A DNA stretch of 56,274 nt, taken from contig LDXO01000012.1 in assembly GCA_001443455.1 (NCBI GenBank), forward strand, positions 1-56,274, written 5' to 3'. How positions within the stretch are numbered: the stretch's first letter is position 1; each line of letters opens with the position of its first letter. The stretch is from Deltaproteobacteria bacterium CSP1-8. GTDB lineage: Bacteria > Desulfobacterota > Deferrimicrobia > Deferrimicrobiales > Deferrimicrobiaceae. Positions 17,052-27,248 of this stretch are shown here, piece after piece. The translations under genes and the position numbers were made by a program. The notes beneath the pieces were generated by a model. That model was not told the DNA's origin. It ran no database searches and worked only from the letters and a program-made list of their open reading frames with translations.

Positions 17052-18734
17052 TTGTCCTCGGTCCCCGGCCGGGGCCGGAAAGAAGAGGTGACCAAAGGCA
17101 GGAATCTCCTCCTGCTGCGCTCGGGAATCACCTTCGCCCTCCTGATATCGGCGATCTCCGTCCAGGTCCGGGAGCCCGAATTCATCCTGCCCGGGAAGTT
17201 CCAGTACCTGTACATCGCCATCGTACTGTCGTACGGGTGGCTGCTTGCCCGGTATGCTTTCTGGGCGGGCGGCGCGGTCCCTCTGCCGTTTCTCATCCTC
17301 CAGGCGTTCGTGGACGTGGCGTTCGTCTCCATCATCGTCTTTGCTACCGGGCTCTACGACAGCGTCTTCGTGTTCATGTACATCATCGTCATCCTGTTCG
17401 GGAGTCTGGAGCTGTACATGAAGGGGGCGATGGTCTGGGCGGTCCTCTCCGCGGCCACGTACGTCACGCTGCTCTACCTGCAGATGAAGGGGATTCTGCA
17501 CCCTCCCGGCGTCGAGTCATTGTCCTTCGGGTGGTCCCAGTTCATCCCTTCAAGCTGTATCAACTCCCTCGGCTTCATCATGACCGGGGTCCTGTCCGGC
17601 GTCCTCGGGGAGGACATCCGGGCGGCGCGCGAAGGGATGCAGGACCGGGAGAGCATCTTGCAAAAACTGGAGACGTTCCACAAGCACGTCGTGGAGAACA
17701 TCCCCTCCGGGATCGTGACCGTGGACACGCAAGGGCGGGTGAGCCTGATCAACGACACCGCGTGCTCTATTCTCGGCGTCGGCAAGGGGGAGGTCACCGG
17801 GATGCCGGTGGGGGAGATCCTTTCGGGATTGGACCTGGCTTCGAGCCGCTCCGACTCGCCGGTTCCGCGTCCGGAAATCGTCTTCCGTCGTTCCGACGGG
17901 GCGGAAATCTTCCTCGGGTTCTCCTCCTCCCCCATGAAGGACGCGGACGGTACCGTGATCGGAAGAGTCGTGATCTTCCAGGACCTCACCCCGGTCAAGC
18001 AGATGGAGGAGCGGATCCGGATTGCCGACCGGCTGGCGGGGGTCGGGGAGCTTGCCGCGGGTCTCGCCCATGAGATTCGAAATCCCCTGGCTTCCATCAC
18101 GGGGTCCTCCCAGATGCTTCGCGAGACGCCCGAGCTGCCGGAGATGTCCCGGACCCTTCTCGACATCATCGAGAGGGAGAGCACCCGCCTGAACGGTCTC
18201 ATCTCGGATTTTCTTGCATACGCGGGGCCGAAGATGAAGAACGTGGGGCCCGTGAACATGACCGGGATGGCATCGGAGATCGTCGCGGCGGTCCGCGCGG
18301 GAGAAGCCCGGGATAAAGGCGTGATCGTGGAGATCCTGGCGACGAGGGATCTCCGAGTCGAAGGAGATGCGGAGCAATTGAGGCAGGTTCTGTGGAATCT
18401 TGTCCGCAATGCCGTTCAGGCGACGCCGCGCGGCGGCACCGTCACGCTTGACCTCTTCTCCCAGACCCGTCACCGCCAGCGGTACGTGGTCATCACGGTG
18501 AGCGACACGGGAAAGGGAATGGAACCCGGCATCATCGGAAAGATTTTCAACCCTTTTTTCACCTCCAAGGCGGAAGGAACAGGCCTGGGCCTGGCCATTT
18601 CCCAGCGGATCGTCCACTACCACCGCGGGTTCATCGAAGTCCGCTCCGCTCCGGAAACCGGAAGCGTCTTCTCGGTCTTTCTCCCCGAGCGCAGGGAGCC
18701 ATCCGGTGGCGACGCCCCTCCCCCCCAAGGCTGA
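17052..18734 (+). CDS. PilS-like membrane sensor histidine kinase
   Basis: 560 residues. Five or six hydrophobic helices fill about residues 17-180, followed by a PAS domain (about 215-320), a HisKA domain with phospho-acceptor His in AAGLAHEIRNPLAS, and a HATPase domain (N box NLVRNAVQAT, G1 DTGKGM, F box NPFFTSK, G2 GTGLGLAI). The layout and the position after pilC match PilS, which senses pilin and phosphorylates PilR to drive sigma-54 transcription of pilA. No PilR-type regulator follows; the next gene is trmFO. The partner must therefore be elsewhere, or the kinase serves another pathway. The TTG start at 17052 is two bases after the pilC stop. Confidence 0.85.
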   Translation: MSSVPGRGRKEEVTKGRNLLLLRSGITFALLISAISVQVREPEFILPGKFQYLYIAIVLSYGWLLARYAFWAGGAVPLPFLILQAFVDVAFVSIIVFATGLYDSVFVFMYIIVILFGSLELYMKGAMVWAVLSAATYVTLLYLQMKGILHPPGVESLSFGWSQFIPSSCINSLGFIMTGVLSGVLGEDIRAAREGMQDRESILQKLETFHKHVVENIPSGIVTVDTQGRVSLINDTACSILGVGKGEVTGMPVGEILSGLDLASSRSDSPVPRPEIVFRRSDGAEIFLGFSSSPMKDADGTVIGRVVIFQDLTPVKQMEERIRIADRLAGVGELAAGLAHEIRNPLASITGSSQMLRETPELPEMSRTLLDIIERESTRLNGLISDFLAYAGPKMKNVGPVNMTGMASEIVAAVRAGEARDKGVIVEILATRDLRVEGDAEQLRQVLWNLVRNAVQATPRGGTVTLDLFSQTRHRQRYVVITVSDTGKGMEPGIIGKIFNPFFTSKAEGTGLGLAISQRIVHYHRGFIEVRSAPETGSVFSVFLPERREPSGGDAPPPQG

Positions 18735-20067
18735 AATCCCGGGAGCGCGGGTCACGATCGTCGGAGCGGGGCTTGCCGGTTCGGAGGCGGCGCTCGTCCT
18801 GTCCGCCTCGGGGACGGCGGTGGACCTGTTCGAGATGCGCCCCGGCGTCTCCTCCCCCGCCCATCAGACCGGATGGTTCGCCGAGCTGGTCTGCAGCAAC
18901 TCTCTGGGCGCGGACCGGGCGGATTCCGGGAAGGGACTCCTCAAGGCGGAGCTTAGGGCCCTCGGGTCCAATCTTCTCCGGGTAGCCGACCAGGTCCGGG
19001 TTCCCGCGGGAAAGGCGCTCGCGGTGGACAGGGAGGCATTCGGACGGTTGGTGACAGGGGCAGTTCGGTCCCGACCGAACATCCGGGTTGTGGAGGAGGA
19101 GGCAAGGACGATCCCGGACGATCCCGTCGTCATCCTCGCCTGCGGGCCGATCCCGTCCGCGGCGATCTCCGAGAGCATCCGGGCCCTTGCCGGCGGGAGC
19201 GGCCTCTCCTTCTACGACGCCATCTCCCCGATCGTGGACGCATCGTCCCTGGACACGAACCGTGGATTCTTCGCCGACCGGTACGGGTCCGGGTCGGGGG
19301 ATTACCTGAATTTCCCGATGACGCAGGTCCAGTACGAGGCGTTCCTCTCCGCCCTGATGTCGGCGCGCGTCGTTCCGGCGCGCGAATTCGAGGAGGAGCG
19401 TCACTTCGAATCGTGCATGCCCGTCGAGGATCTCGCCCGCCGGGGCCCGGAGACTCTTCTCTTCGGGCCCATGCGGCCTGTCGGGCTCCGGGACCCCCGG
19501 ACGGGAAAGATCCCGTACGCCGTCGTCCAGCTTCGCAAGGAAAACGAGGCGGGGACGATGTACAACCTCGTCGGGTTCCAGACGAAGCTCGCCTACCCGG
19601 AGCAGGAGCGGGTCTTTTCCCTGATTCCGGGGCTTGGCGGCGCAAGGTTCCTCCGGTACGGGTCGGTTCACCGGAACACCTTCCTCGACGCCCCCCGGAA
19701 CCTCCATGCCAGCATGGAGTGCCGGAATCGGCGCGGCCTCTTCTTCGCGGGTCAGATCACGGGGGTGGAAGGATACTCGGAGTCGATCGCCTCCGGATTC
19801 GTCGCGGCGGTCTCCGCCGCCGCACGGGTTGCAGGAAAAGAGCCCCCCGAATTTCCGGAAGAGTCGATGATCGGGGCGCTGATGAGGCATATCACCACCC
19901 CCCGCCGGGGAGCCTTCCAGCCGATGAACGCCAACTTCGGCCTTCTCCCTCTTCCCGCCGGTGTCAGAAAACGGGAGCGGAAGACGCTGCAGGCGGACCG
20001 GGCCCTCTCCTCGATCGGGGAATTTCGCAGAAGATTCTTTGATTTTGACCCCTCGTGTGTTACATAA
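18706..20067 (+). CDS. trmFO: Folate-dependent tRNA (uracil-54-C5)-methyltransferase
   Basis: FAD enzyme that methylates U54 of tRNA using methylene-tetrahydrofolate. 453 residues. It has the FAD-binding GAGLAGSEAAL, ELVCSNSLGA, YDAISPIVD, YLNFPMTQVQYEAF and FAGQITGVEGYSES motifs diagnostic of TrmFO. GTG 18706 has GGGAG seven bases upstream and overlaps the kinase gene by 29 bases. It heads the widespread trmFO-xerC-hslV-hslU order. Confidence 0.96.
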   Translation: MATPLPPKAEIPGARVTIVGAGLAGSEAALVLSASGTAVDLFEMRPGVSSPAHQTGWFAELVCSNSLGADRADSGKGLLKAELRALGSNLLRVADQVRVPAGKALAVDREAFGRLVTGAVRSRPNIRVVEEEARTIPDDPVVILACGPIPSAAISESIRALAGGSGLSFYDAISPIVDASSLDTNRGFFADRYGSGSGDYLNFPMTQVQYEAFLSALMSARVVPAREFEEERHFESCMPVEDLARRGPETLLFGPMRPVGLRDPRTGKIPYAVVQLRKENEAGTMYNLVGFQTKLAYPEQERVFSLIPGLGGARFLRYGSVHRNTFLDAPRNLHASMECRNRRGLFFAGQITGVEGYSESIASGFVAAVSAAARVAGKEPPEFPEESMIGALMRHITTPRRGAFQPMNANFGLLPLPAGVRKRERKTLQADRALSSIGEFRRRFFDFDPSCVT

Positions 20068-20079
20068 ATCTTTTCCCTG

Positions 20080-21081
20080 GTGGGGGAGGAAGGGACGGGC
20101 AGGGAGTTGGACTCCGCCATCGAACAATTCTCCCGGTACCTCCTGTCCGCGAGGAATGCGTCGCGCGAGACGGTCCGGGCCTACCGTCGCGAGGTTTCCG
20201 ATCTCCGCGATTTTCTTTCGGAAACGGGGAGGACCATGTTCGCCCCCGGCGGTGCAGGGTGGTGGAAGTCGGTGTCGGTTGCGGATTTGCGGAGGTATCT
20301 CGCAGCCCGGTTCCCCGGAAGGAAGGGATCGACCATGGCCAGGAAGATCGCGGCGCTGCGGTCCTTCTTCTCCTTCCTGGTGACGCGGGGGGAGATACCG
20401 GGGAATCCCGCCATCGGAGTCACAGCCCCCCGGCGGTCGATGCGACTGCCGGAATTTCTTCCGGTGGACGAGATGATGGACCTCTTGCGCTCGCTTTCCC
20501 CCGAGGGGGAAGCAGGAAGGCGTGACGCCGCGATCCTCGAGCTTCTCTATTCTTCGGGGCTGCGCGTCGGCGAACTCGTCTCGCTTCGGAGAAAAGACGT
20601 TTTGCTGGAGGAGGGGACCGTCCGGGTTTTGGGAAAGGGGCGCAAGGAGCGGATCGTCCCCGTGGGGGAGAAGGCGCTGCAGGCCCTGTCGAAGTACCTG
20701 GCCGAGGGGGCACGTGCCGGAACACGTGACGGGGAAGAGGAGTGGGAGGGGGTGCTCTTCCGGAACTTGCGGGGGGGGGCGCTCTCGGCGCGAAGCGTGG
20801 CGCGCATTCTCGAAAAGGCGCTGGAACGGGCCGGGATCGGGAGGCATCTTTCCCCCCACGGGATCCGCCACTCCTTCGCCACGCACCTTCTGGAGTCGGG
20901 CGCCGATCTTCGCGCCATCCAGGAGATGCTGGGGCATGCCTCGCTCTCCACGACACAGCGCTACGCGAGGGTGAACGTTAGCCACCTGGTGCGCGTCTAC
21001 GAGGAGTCACACCCGAGGGCGGCAAAGCCGGCCTCCTCCCGGAAAGCGGCGCATCCCGGGAGACGGAGGGACCGGTCATGA
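20080..21081 (+). CDS. xerC: Tyrosine recombinase XerC
   Basis: Site-specific recombinase for chromosome dimer resolution at dif. 333 residues. The N-terminal SAM-like DNA-binding domain contains [20 protein letters not shown]. The catalytic domain has Arg in [13 protein letters not shown], Lys in [23 protein letters not shown] with the His/Arg pair, the second His in [10 protein letters not shown] and the Tyr nucleophile in QRYAR. GTG 20080 has no clear ribosome site; TTG 20107 would remove nine residues and is possible. The place before hslV favours XerC over XerD or an integrase, and there is no att site or phage gene near. Confidence 0.9.
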   Translation: MGEEGTGRELDSAIEQFSRYLLSARNASRETVRAYRREVSDLRDFLSETGRTMFAPGGAGWWKSVSVADLRRYLAARFPGRKGSTMARKIAALRSFFSFLVTRGEIPGNPAIGVTAPRRSMRLPEFLPVDEMMDLLRSLSPEGEAGRRDAAILELLYSSGLRVGELVSLRRKDVLLEEGTVRVLGKGRKERIVPVGEKALQALSKYLAEGARAGTRDGEEEWEGVLFRNLRGGALSARSVARILEKALERAGIGRHLSPHGIRHSFATHLLESGADLRAIQEMLGHASLSTTQRYARVNVSHLVRVYEESHPRAAKPASSRKAAHPGRRRDRS

Positions 21082-21620
21082 ACGAGGCACGGGGAACGAC
21101 GATTATCGCGGTCTCCCGCGGAGGGCGGGTGGCCATGGCGGGGGACGGACAGGTGACGGTGGGGAACACCGTGCTGAAACACACGGCGCGCAAGATCCGT
21201 CGCCTCCACCACGACCGCATCGTGGCGGGGTTTGCAGGCGCCACGGCGGACGCCTTCACGCTGTTTGAGAAGTTCGAGGGGAAGCTGGTGGAGTTCCGGG
21301 GAAATCTCCGGCGTGCCGCGGTGGAGCTTGCGAAGGACTGGAGGACGGACAGGGTGCTTCGTCGGCTGGATGCCCTGATGCTCGTAACCGACGGGAGTGA
21401 CCTCATGCTTCTTTCCGGCAGCGGCGACGTTGTCGAGCCGGACGACGGCGTGATCGGGGTAGGGTCCGGCGGCCCGTACGCCATGGCGGCGGCCCGTGCC
21501 ATGCTGGTTCACACCGACAAGCCCGCGATCGACATCGCCCGCGAGGCGCTCCGCATCGCCTCGGAGATATGCATCTATACGAACGCGAACGTCCTGGCCG
21601 AGGAGGTGGCCGCACCTTGA
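21078..21620 (+). CDS. hslV: ATP-dependent protease subunit HslV (ClpQ)
   Basis: Threonine peptidase that forms the proteolytic core of the HslUV complex. 180 residues. A short propeptide (MNEARG) precedes [10 protein letters not shown], so Thr7 becomes the N-terminal nucleophile. [29 protein letters not shown] and [12 protein letters not shown] are family signatures. It overlaps xerC by 4 bases (ATGA). Confidence 0.96.
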   Translation: MNEARGTTIIAVSRGGRVAMAGDGQVTVGNTVLKHTARKIRRLHHDRIVAGFAGATADAFTLFEKFEGKLVEFRGNLRRAAVELAKDWRTDRVLRRLDALMLVTDGSDLMLLSGSGDVVEPDDGVIGVGSGGPYAMAAARAMLVHTDKPAIDIAREALRIASEICIYTNANVLAEEVAAP

Positions 21621-22993
21621 CCGCACGGGAGCCGGAGTTGCCGGGCGGCCGCCCGATGATCCCCCGCGAGATCGTGGCGGAACTGGACCGTTTCATCGTG
21701 GGGCAGCAGAAGGCGAAGCGCGCCGTCGGGATCGCTCTCCGGAACCGGTGGAGACGCATGCAGGTCCCGGAGGAGCTCCGGGAGGAGATCGCCCCGAAGA
21801 ACATCATCATGGTGGGGCCGACCGGCGTGGGGAAAACCGAGATCGCGCGCCGCCTCGCGCGCCTGGCCCAGGCCCCGTTCATCAAGGTGGAAGCCTCCAA
21901 GTTCACCGAGGTAGGGTACGTCGGGCGGGACGTGGAGTCGATCATCCGCGACCTTGTCGAGATCGGCGTCCACATGGTGCGCGCGGAGGAGATGGAAAAG
22001 GTGGCGTCCCGGGCGCGGACGAGCGCCGAGGAACGCCTGCTCGACATCCTCCTCCCCCCCCGGCCGCATCGCCCGGGGGAACCGCCGGCCGACCCGGCGG
22101 ATGGGGGGAGGGAGTCGAGGGAGAGAATGCGGGGCATGCTTGCGCAAGGGAAGCTCGCGGACCGGATGGTGGAGATCGAGGTCCGCGAGAGCGCCGTGCC
22201 GGCGATCGACTTCATCGGGGTGACGGGCGGAGGGGGGGAGGGACTCGAGGGGAACCTCCAGGAGATGCTGGGGAACCTGTTCCCCAAGAAGGTCCGCCGG
22301 AAACGGATGCGGGTTCCGGAGGCCCTCGCCTTTCTCGAAAAGGAGGAGGCCTCGCGGATGATCGATATGGACCAGGTAAAGGCGTTGGCCGTTCACCGCA
22401 CCGAACAGAGCGGGATCGTCTTCCTGGACGAGATCGACAAGATCGCGGGACGGGAATCCGCGATCGGCCCGGACGTATCGCGGCAAGGAGTCCAGCGGGA
22501 CCTGCTGCCCATCGTGGAAGGGTCGAACGTCAACACGAAATACGGGATGGTCCGGACGGACCACATCCTGTTCATCGCCGCCGGAGCATTCCACATGTCG
22601 AAGCCGTCCGATCTGATTCCGGAGCTGCAGGGCAGGTTCCCCATCCGGGTCGAACTCGACCCCCTCACCCGGGAGGACTTCGTGCGGATCCTGACCGAGC
22701 CGCACGGATCCCTCACCCGGCAATACACGGAGCTGCTTGCCACGGAGGGAGTTTCGCTGACCATCACCCCGGAGGCGGTGGACCGGATCGCCGGAATGGC
22801 CTGCGAGGTGAACGACCGGACGGAGAACATCGGGGCCCGCCGTCTTTACACGATCATGGAGAGGCTGCTGGAGGACCTTCTATTCACCGCGCCGGAGATC
22901 CGCGGGCAGGAGATCACCATCCCGGCGGAGTATGTGGAAGAGAAACTCGCCGGCATCGTCCGCGACGTGGACGTCAGCCGCTATATCCTCTGA
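21617..22993 (+). CDS. hslU: HslU ATPase (ClpY) of the HslUV protease
   Basis: AAA+ unfoldase that feeds HslV. 458 residues. [15 protein letters not shown] opens the domain, followed by Walker A GPTGVGKT (67-74), the pore motif GYVGRD, a long I domain (about 110-230), Walker [11 protein letters not shown], and the C-terminal RYIL that docks into HslV. The TTG start at 21617 overlaps the hslV stop (TTGA); ATG 21656 would give a shorter N-terminus (MIPREIV). GAGGAGG lies about 11 bases before the TTG. Confidence 0.95.
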   Translation: MTAREPELPGGRPMIPREIVAELDRFIVGQQKAKRAVGIALRNRWRRMQVPEELREEIAPKNIIMVGPTGVGKTEIARRLARLAQAPFIKVEASKFTEVGYVGRDVESIIRDLVEIGVHMVRAEEMEKVASRARTSAEERLLDILLPPRPHRPGEPPADPADGGRESRERMRGMLAQGKLADRMVEIEVRESAVPAIDFIGVTGGGGEGLEGNLQEMLGNLFPKKVRRKRMRVPEALAFLEKEEASRMIDMDQVKALAVHRTEQSGIVFLDEIDKIAGRESAIGPDVSRQGVQRDLLPIVEGSNVNTKYGMVRTDHILFIAAGAFHMSKPSDLIPELQGRFPIRVELDPLTREDFVRILTEPHGSLTRQYTELLATEGVSLTITPEAVDRIAGMACEVNDRTENIGARRLYTIMERLLEDLLFTAPEIRGQEITIPAEYVEEKLAGIVRDVDVSRYIL

Positions 22994-23004
22994 GGGGCGG
23001 GAAG

Positions 23005-23910
23005 ATGACGGAGATGCAGGGATACCTCCAGAAGGCCCGGACGCTTGTCGAAGCGCTTCCCTACATCCGGGAGTTCAGCGGGAAGACCATCGTCATCAAG
23101 TACGGCGGGGCGGCGATGGCGGGCGAGGAGAGGATGTCCTCGTTCGCGGAGGACATCGTTCTCCTGCAGTACGTCGGGATCCACCCGGTGATCGTCCACG
23201 GAGGCGGCCCGCAAATCGACCGAATGCTGGAGAGGCTTTCGATTCCCTTCGAGCGGAAGGAGGGGCTCCGGGTGACTTCCCCCGCCGCGATGGAGGTGGT
23301 GGAGATGGTGCTCGGGGGGACGGTGAACAAGCAGATCGTCGCCCTGATCAATCTGTTCGGCGGGAAGGCGGTCGGGCTGACGGGGAAGGACGGGGAGTTG
23401 ATCCGCGCGCGCAAGTATCTCGCTTCCCCCCCCGCGGGGGGGCCTTCCGCTCCCCTGGACCTGGGGCTCGTGGGAGATGTCGTCGAGATCCGCCCGGGCG
23501 TGCTTCGCGCGCTGGAAGAGAACGGGTTCGTGCCCGTCATCGCGCCGATCGGGGTGGGAGCGGGAGGGGAGGCGTACAACATCAACGGCGATACCGTCGC
23601 CGCGGAAGTGGCCGGTGCTCTCTCGGCGGAGAAACTCATCCTCCTGACCGATGTCCCGGGGGTGATGGACGCCCGGGGCCAACTCGTCTCCACCATGACC
23701 GCCGACGAGACGATCGCCGCCATCGGGGACGGGACGATCACCGGCGGCATGATCCCCAAGGTGGAATGCGTCCTGAGGGCGCTGGACAAGGGGGTGAGGA
23801 AGGTGCACATTCTCGACGGGCGCGTCCCCCACAGCGTCCTTCTCGAGATCTTCACCGATGCGGGGATCGGGACGGAAATCACACCCCCCGGAGGCGGAAG
23901 GGTGGCGTAA
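23005..23910 (+). CDS. argB: Acetylglutamate kinase
   Basis: Phosphorylates N-acetyl-L-glutamate, step two of arginine synthesis. 301 residues, amino-acid kinase fold. Seen are IVIKYGGAAM, VHGGGPQID (glycine-rich), GLVGDVVEI, NINGDTVAAEVA and GGMIPKVEC. The N-terminal helix (EMQGYLQKARTLVEALPYI) is the extra segment that allows hexamer formation and arginine feedback in many homologues. ATG 23005 follows GAGGGGCGGG. The stop and the argD start overlap as TAATG. Confidence 0.96.
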   Translation: MTEMQGYLQKARTLVEALPYIREFSGKTIVIKYGGAAMAGEERMSSFAEDIVLLQYVGIHPVIVHGGGPQIDRMLERLSIPFERKEGLRVTSPAAMEVVEMVLGGTVNKQIVALINLFGGKAVGLTGKDGELIRARKYLASPPAGGPSAPLDLGLVGDVVEIRPGVLRALEENGFVPVIAPIGVGAGGEAYNINGDTVAAEVAGALSAEKLILLTDVPGVMDARGQLVSTMTADETIAAIGDGTITGGMIPKVECVLRALDKGVRKVHILDGRVPHSVLLEIFTDAGIGTEITPPGGGRVA

Positions 23911-25109
23911 TGACGTCCGCCGACATCATCGCCATGACGCAGCAATACCAGATGGGGAACTATACCCGCCATCCCGTCGCGTTTGTCCGGGGAGAGGGGG
24001 CGCGGCTGTATGACGCCGACGGGAGGGAGTATCTCGATTTCCTGGGGGGAATAGCGGTCGTCCTCCTGGGGCACGCCCACCCCGGTGTCTCGCAGGCGGT
24101 CTCCCGGCAGGTGAAGAGCCTGGTGCACGTTTCCAACCTCTTCCACGTACCCGTGCAGGCGGAGCTGGGGAGAGTGGTGTCCGGGGCCACCACCGGCGGA
24201 AAGGTCTTCTTCTGCAACAGCGGGACCGAGGCGAACGAGGCGGCGATCAAGCTGGCCCGGAAATGGTCCGCCGACCGGGGGAGGGAGGGAGCGCATGAGA
24301 TCGTCGCGGCGGAAGGTTCGTTCCACGGCCGCACCTACGGGGGAATGTCCGCCACGGCCCAGCCGAAGTTCCACAAGGGGTTCGAGCCGTTGCTTCCCGG
24401 GTTCCGGACGGTGCCGTTCGGGGACACGAAGGCGCTCGAGGAGGCCCTGACGGACAGGACGTGCGCGTTCCTGATCGAACCGATCCAGGGGGAGAGCGGC
24501 ATCCGGATGCCCCCGCCCGGGTACCTGCCGGAGGCAGCGCGGCTCTGCAGGGACCGGGGGATCCTGATGGTGGCCGACGAGATCCAGACCGGCCTGGGGC
24601 GCACCGGTTCGATTCTCGCGTGCGAGCGGTACGGGGTCACCCCGGATGTCGTCACGCTGGCGAAAGGCCTGGCCAACGGTCTTCCGCTGGGCGCGATGGT
24701 GGCGGCCGAGGAGGTGGCCTCGTCCTTCGGCCCAGGCACCCACGGGAGCACCTTCGGCGGGAATCCGGTATGTTGCGCCGCGTCCCTGGTCGTGTTCGAG
24801 ACGCTTCTTTCCCCGGGGTTCCTGGACGAGGTCCGGCGCAAGGGGGACCTGTTCGCCGAGGGGCTCCGGAGGGTGGCCAGCCGCCGCAAGGACATCAGGG
24901 AGGTCCGGGGGCGGGGACTCATGCTGGCGATCGAGATGGAGGGGGAGACCAAGGAGATCGCGAACCGTTGCCTCGCGAGCGGGCTCGTAGTCAACAGCAC
25001 GGCGGGAAACGTCCTCCGGTTTCTCCCGCCGTTGACCGTCACCGACGGGGAGATCCGCCAGGGGCTCTCGATTCTCGAGGAATCCCTGCCGCGGGAGGGC
25101 GGTGCGTGA
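23910..25109 (+). CDS. argD: Acetylornithine aminotransferase
   Basis: PLP-dependent class III aminotransferase: N-acetylglutamate semialdehyde to N-acetylornithine. It may also serve as succinyl-DAP aminotransferase, though this cluster encodes the DapL route. 399 residues. FFCNSGTEANEAAIKLARK, SFHGRTYGGMSAT, the DEIQTGLGRTG Asp motif, and the PLP Lys in TLAKGLANGLPLGAM. Its start overlaps argB and its stop overlaps argF (GTGA). Confidence 0.95.
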   Translation: MTSADIIAMTQQYQMGNYTRHPVAFVRGEGARLYDADGREYLDFLGGIAVVLLGHAHPGVSQAVSRQVKSLVHVSNLFHVPVQAELGRVVSGATTGGKVFFCNSGTEANEAAIKLARKWSADRGREGAHEIVAAEGSFHGRTYGGMSATAQPKFHKGFEPLLPGFRTVPFGDTKALEEALTDRTCAFLIEPIQGESGIRMPPPGYLPEAARLCRDRGILMVADEIQTGLGRTGSILACERYGVTPDVVTLAKGLANGLPLGAMVAAEEVASSFGPGTHGSTFGGNPVCCAASLVVFETLLSPGFLDEVRRKGDLFAEGLRRVASRRKDIREVRGRGLMLAIEMEGETKEIANRCLASGLVVNSTAGNVLRFLPPLTVTDGEIRQGLSILEESLPREGGA

Positions 25110-26020
25110 AAAAGGATCTCCTGCGGGTTCTCGATCTTACCGGGCGCGAGGTCCTGGCCCTCGTCTCGTCCGGTCGGGCATGGAAGCGGAGATGGGGGCG
25201 ACGCGTCACACCGCGCCCGCTTGCGGGCAAGTCGCTGGCGATGGTGTTCCAGAAGGCGTCCACGAGGACCCGGGTGTCGTTCGAGGTCGGAATGACCCGG
25301 CTGGGAGGCCACGCCCTTTTCCTTGCGCCGGCGGACACTCAGATCGGACGGGGGGAACCCATCCGGGACACCGCGCGGGTTCTGTCCCGGTACGCCGACG
25401 GGATCATCATCCGGACGTTCTCCCACGCCGTTGCCGAGGAGATGGCCGCCGCGTCATCCGTTCCCGTGATCAACGGGCTGACGGACGACCACCACCCTTG
25501 CCAGGTGCTCGCCGACCTGATGACCGCACAGGAGAGCGGCCTCGACCTCCGCCGGATGACGGTCGCCTTCGTGGGGGACGGGAACAACGTGGCGAACTCC
25601 TGGGTGGAATCTGCCCATCTCCTCGGGTTCACGCTCCGCCTCGCCTGCCCGGAGGGGTATGAGCCATCCGCGAGGATCCGCCGGGAGGCGGAGGCGGTCG
25701 GACGGGGTGACGTGCGGGTGTTGCGGGACCCGGTCGAGGCGGCGAGGGGGGCGGACATCCTTTACACCGACGTGTGGACGAGCATGGGGCAGGAAAAGGA
25801 GCGGCGGAAACGCCTCGCCGCGTTCCGCGGGTACCGGATCGACGCGAACCTGCTCCGGATCGCCGGGAAGAATGCGATCGTGATGCACTGCCTTCCCGCC
25901 CACCGGGGGGAGGAGATCACCGACGAGGTCATCGAGGGCCCCCGGTCCGCCGTATTTGACGAGGCCGAGAACCGGCTGCACGTGCAGATGGCAATCCTCG
26001 AGAAATTCATCCCCCATTGA
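25106..26020 (+). CDS. argF: Ornithine carbamoyltransferase
   Basis: Makes citrulline from ornithine and carbamoyl phosphate. 304 residues. The carbamoyl-phosphate motif FQKASTRTRVSFE (STRTR) is intact, as are DHHPCQVLADL and the ornithine-site HCLPAHRGEEI. GTG 25106 overlaps the argD stop as GTGA, with GGGAGGGCGG upstream. It is followed 18 bases later by argG. Confidence 0.95.
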   Translation: MKKDLLRVLDLTGREVLALVSSGRAWKRRWGRRVTPRPLAGKSLAMVFQKASTRTRVSFEVGMTRLGGHALFLAPADTQIGRGEPIRDTARVLSRYADGIIIRTFSHAVAEEMAAASSVPVINGLTDDHHPCQVLADLMTAQESGLDLRRMTVAFVGDGNNVANSWVESAHLLGFTLRLACPEGYEPSARIRREAEAVGRGDVRVLRDPVEAARGADILYTDVWTSMGQEKERRKRLAAFRGYRIDANLLRIAGKNAIVMHCLPAHRGEEITDEVIEGPRSAVFDEAENRLHVQMAILEKFIPH

Positions 26021-26038
26021 CCGGGGGAGGAGGAAGAC

Positions 26039-27247
26039 GTGGAAAAGGTGAAGAAGGTCGTTCTCGCATATTCGGGGGGGCTCGACACCTCGGTCATCCT
26101 GCAGTGGCTGATCGAGACGTACGGCGCCGAAGTGATCGCCTTCGTGGCGGACCTCGGTCAAGGAGAGGAGCTCAAGCCCGTGCGCGCCAAGGCGAAGAAG
26201 ACGGGGGCCTCGAAGGTATACGTGGAAAACGTCCAGAACGAGTTCGTCCGGGATTTCATCTTCCCCGCCCTCATGGCGAACGCGGTGTACGAGGGGTCGT
26301 ATCTCCTCGGTACCTCCATCGCGCGGCCCCTCATCGCGAAAAAGCAGATCGAGGTGGCGCGCAAGGAGAAGGCGGACGCCGTGTCGCACGGTTCGACGGG
26401 GAAGGGGAACGACCAGGTGCGGTTCGAGCTCACCTACTACTCGCTGATGCCCGGCATCCGTGTCATCACCCCGTGGCGGGAGTGGGAATTCCGGTCGCGG
26501 ACCGACCTGGTGCATTATGCGAAGAAGCACGGCATCCCGACCCCGGTGACGGCGCGGAAACCGTACTCGAGCGACCGGAATCTGATGCACATCAGCTTCG
26601 AGGGGGGGATCCTCGAGGACCCGTCGGCGGAGCCGCCCGAGGACATGTTCGTCCTGACCCGTTCCCCGGAGAAGGCACCGGACAAGCCGGTGTACGTGGA
26701 GGTCGATTTCGTCCGGGGGGTTCCCGTGGCGGTAAACGGAAAAAAGATGGGACCGGCGAAGCTCCTGGCGCATCTCAACCGGCTGGGGGGAATTCACGGG
26801 ATCGGCCGCGTGGACCTTGTGGAGAACCGGTACGTGGGGATCAAGTCCCGCGGGGTGTACGAGACCCCCGGAGCGACCATCCTCCACGTCGCGCACCGGG
26901 CCGTCGAGTCGATCACGCTCGACCGGGAAGTGATGCATTTCCGGGATTCGCTGATCCCCAAGTACGCCGAGCTCATCTACTACGGGTATTGGTACTCGCC
27001 GGAAATGGAGCTGCTCAGGGGGATGGTGGAGAAGACCCAGGAGAACGTGACCGGAACGGCACGCCTCAAGCTGTACAAGGGGAACTGCATCGTCGCGGGA
27101 CGGGTAAGCCCCGTGTCCCTCTACCGGGCCGATTTCGCCACCTTCGAGAAGGAGACGGTGTTCAACCAGCGCGACGCGGAAGGGTTCGTGAAGATCAACG
27201 CGCTCCGGCTCAAGATCCGGGCGATGCTGAAGGACAGGAAGCGCTGA
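26039..27247 (+). CDS. argG: Argininosuccinate synthase
   Basis: ATP-dependent joining of citrulline and aspartate. 402 residues. The N-type ATP pyrophosphatase P-loop [37 protein letters not shown] and [11 protein letters not shown] are diagnostic. GTG 26039 follows a strong GGGGGAGGAGGAAG site. Confidence 0.97.
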   Translation: MEKVKKVVLAYSGGLDTSVILQWLIETYGAEVIAFVADLGQGEELKPVRAKAKKTGASKVYVENVQNEFVRDFIFPALMANAVYEGSYLLGTSIARPLIAKKQIEVARKEKADAVSHGSTGKGNDQVRFELTYYSLMPGIRVITPWREWEFRSRTDLVHYAKKHGIPTPVTARKPYSSDRNLMHISFEGGILEDPSAEPPEDMFVLTRSPEKAPDKPVYVEVDFVRGVPVAVNGKKMGPAKLLAHLNRLGGIHGIGRVDLVENRYVGIKSRGVYETPGATILHVAHRAVESITLDREVMHFRDSLIPKYAELIYYGYWYSPEMELLRGMVEKTQENVTGTARLKLYKGNCIVAGRVSPVSLYRADFATFEKETVFNQRDAEGFVKINALRLKIRAMLKDRKR

Positions 27248-27248
27248 C

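Noticed and set aside
20080-21081. XerC gene as an integrase of a mobile island
   Set aside because: It lies in the standard trmFO-xerC-hslVU order with no att repeats or cargo.
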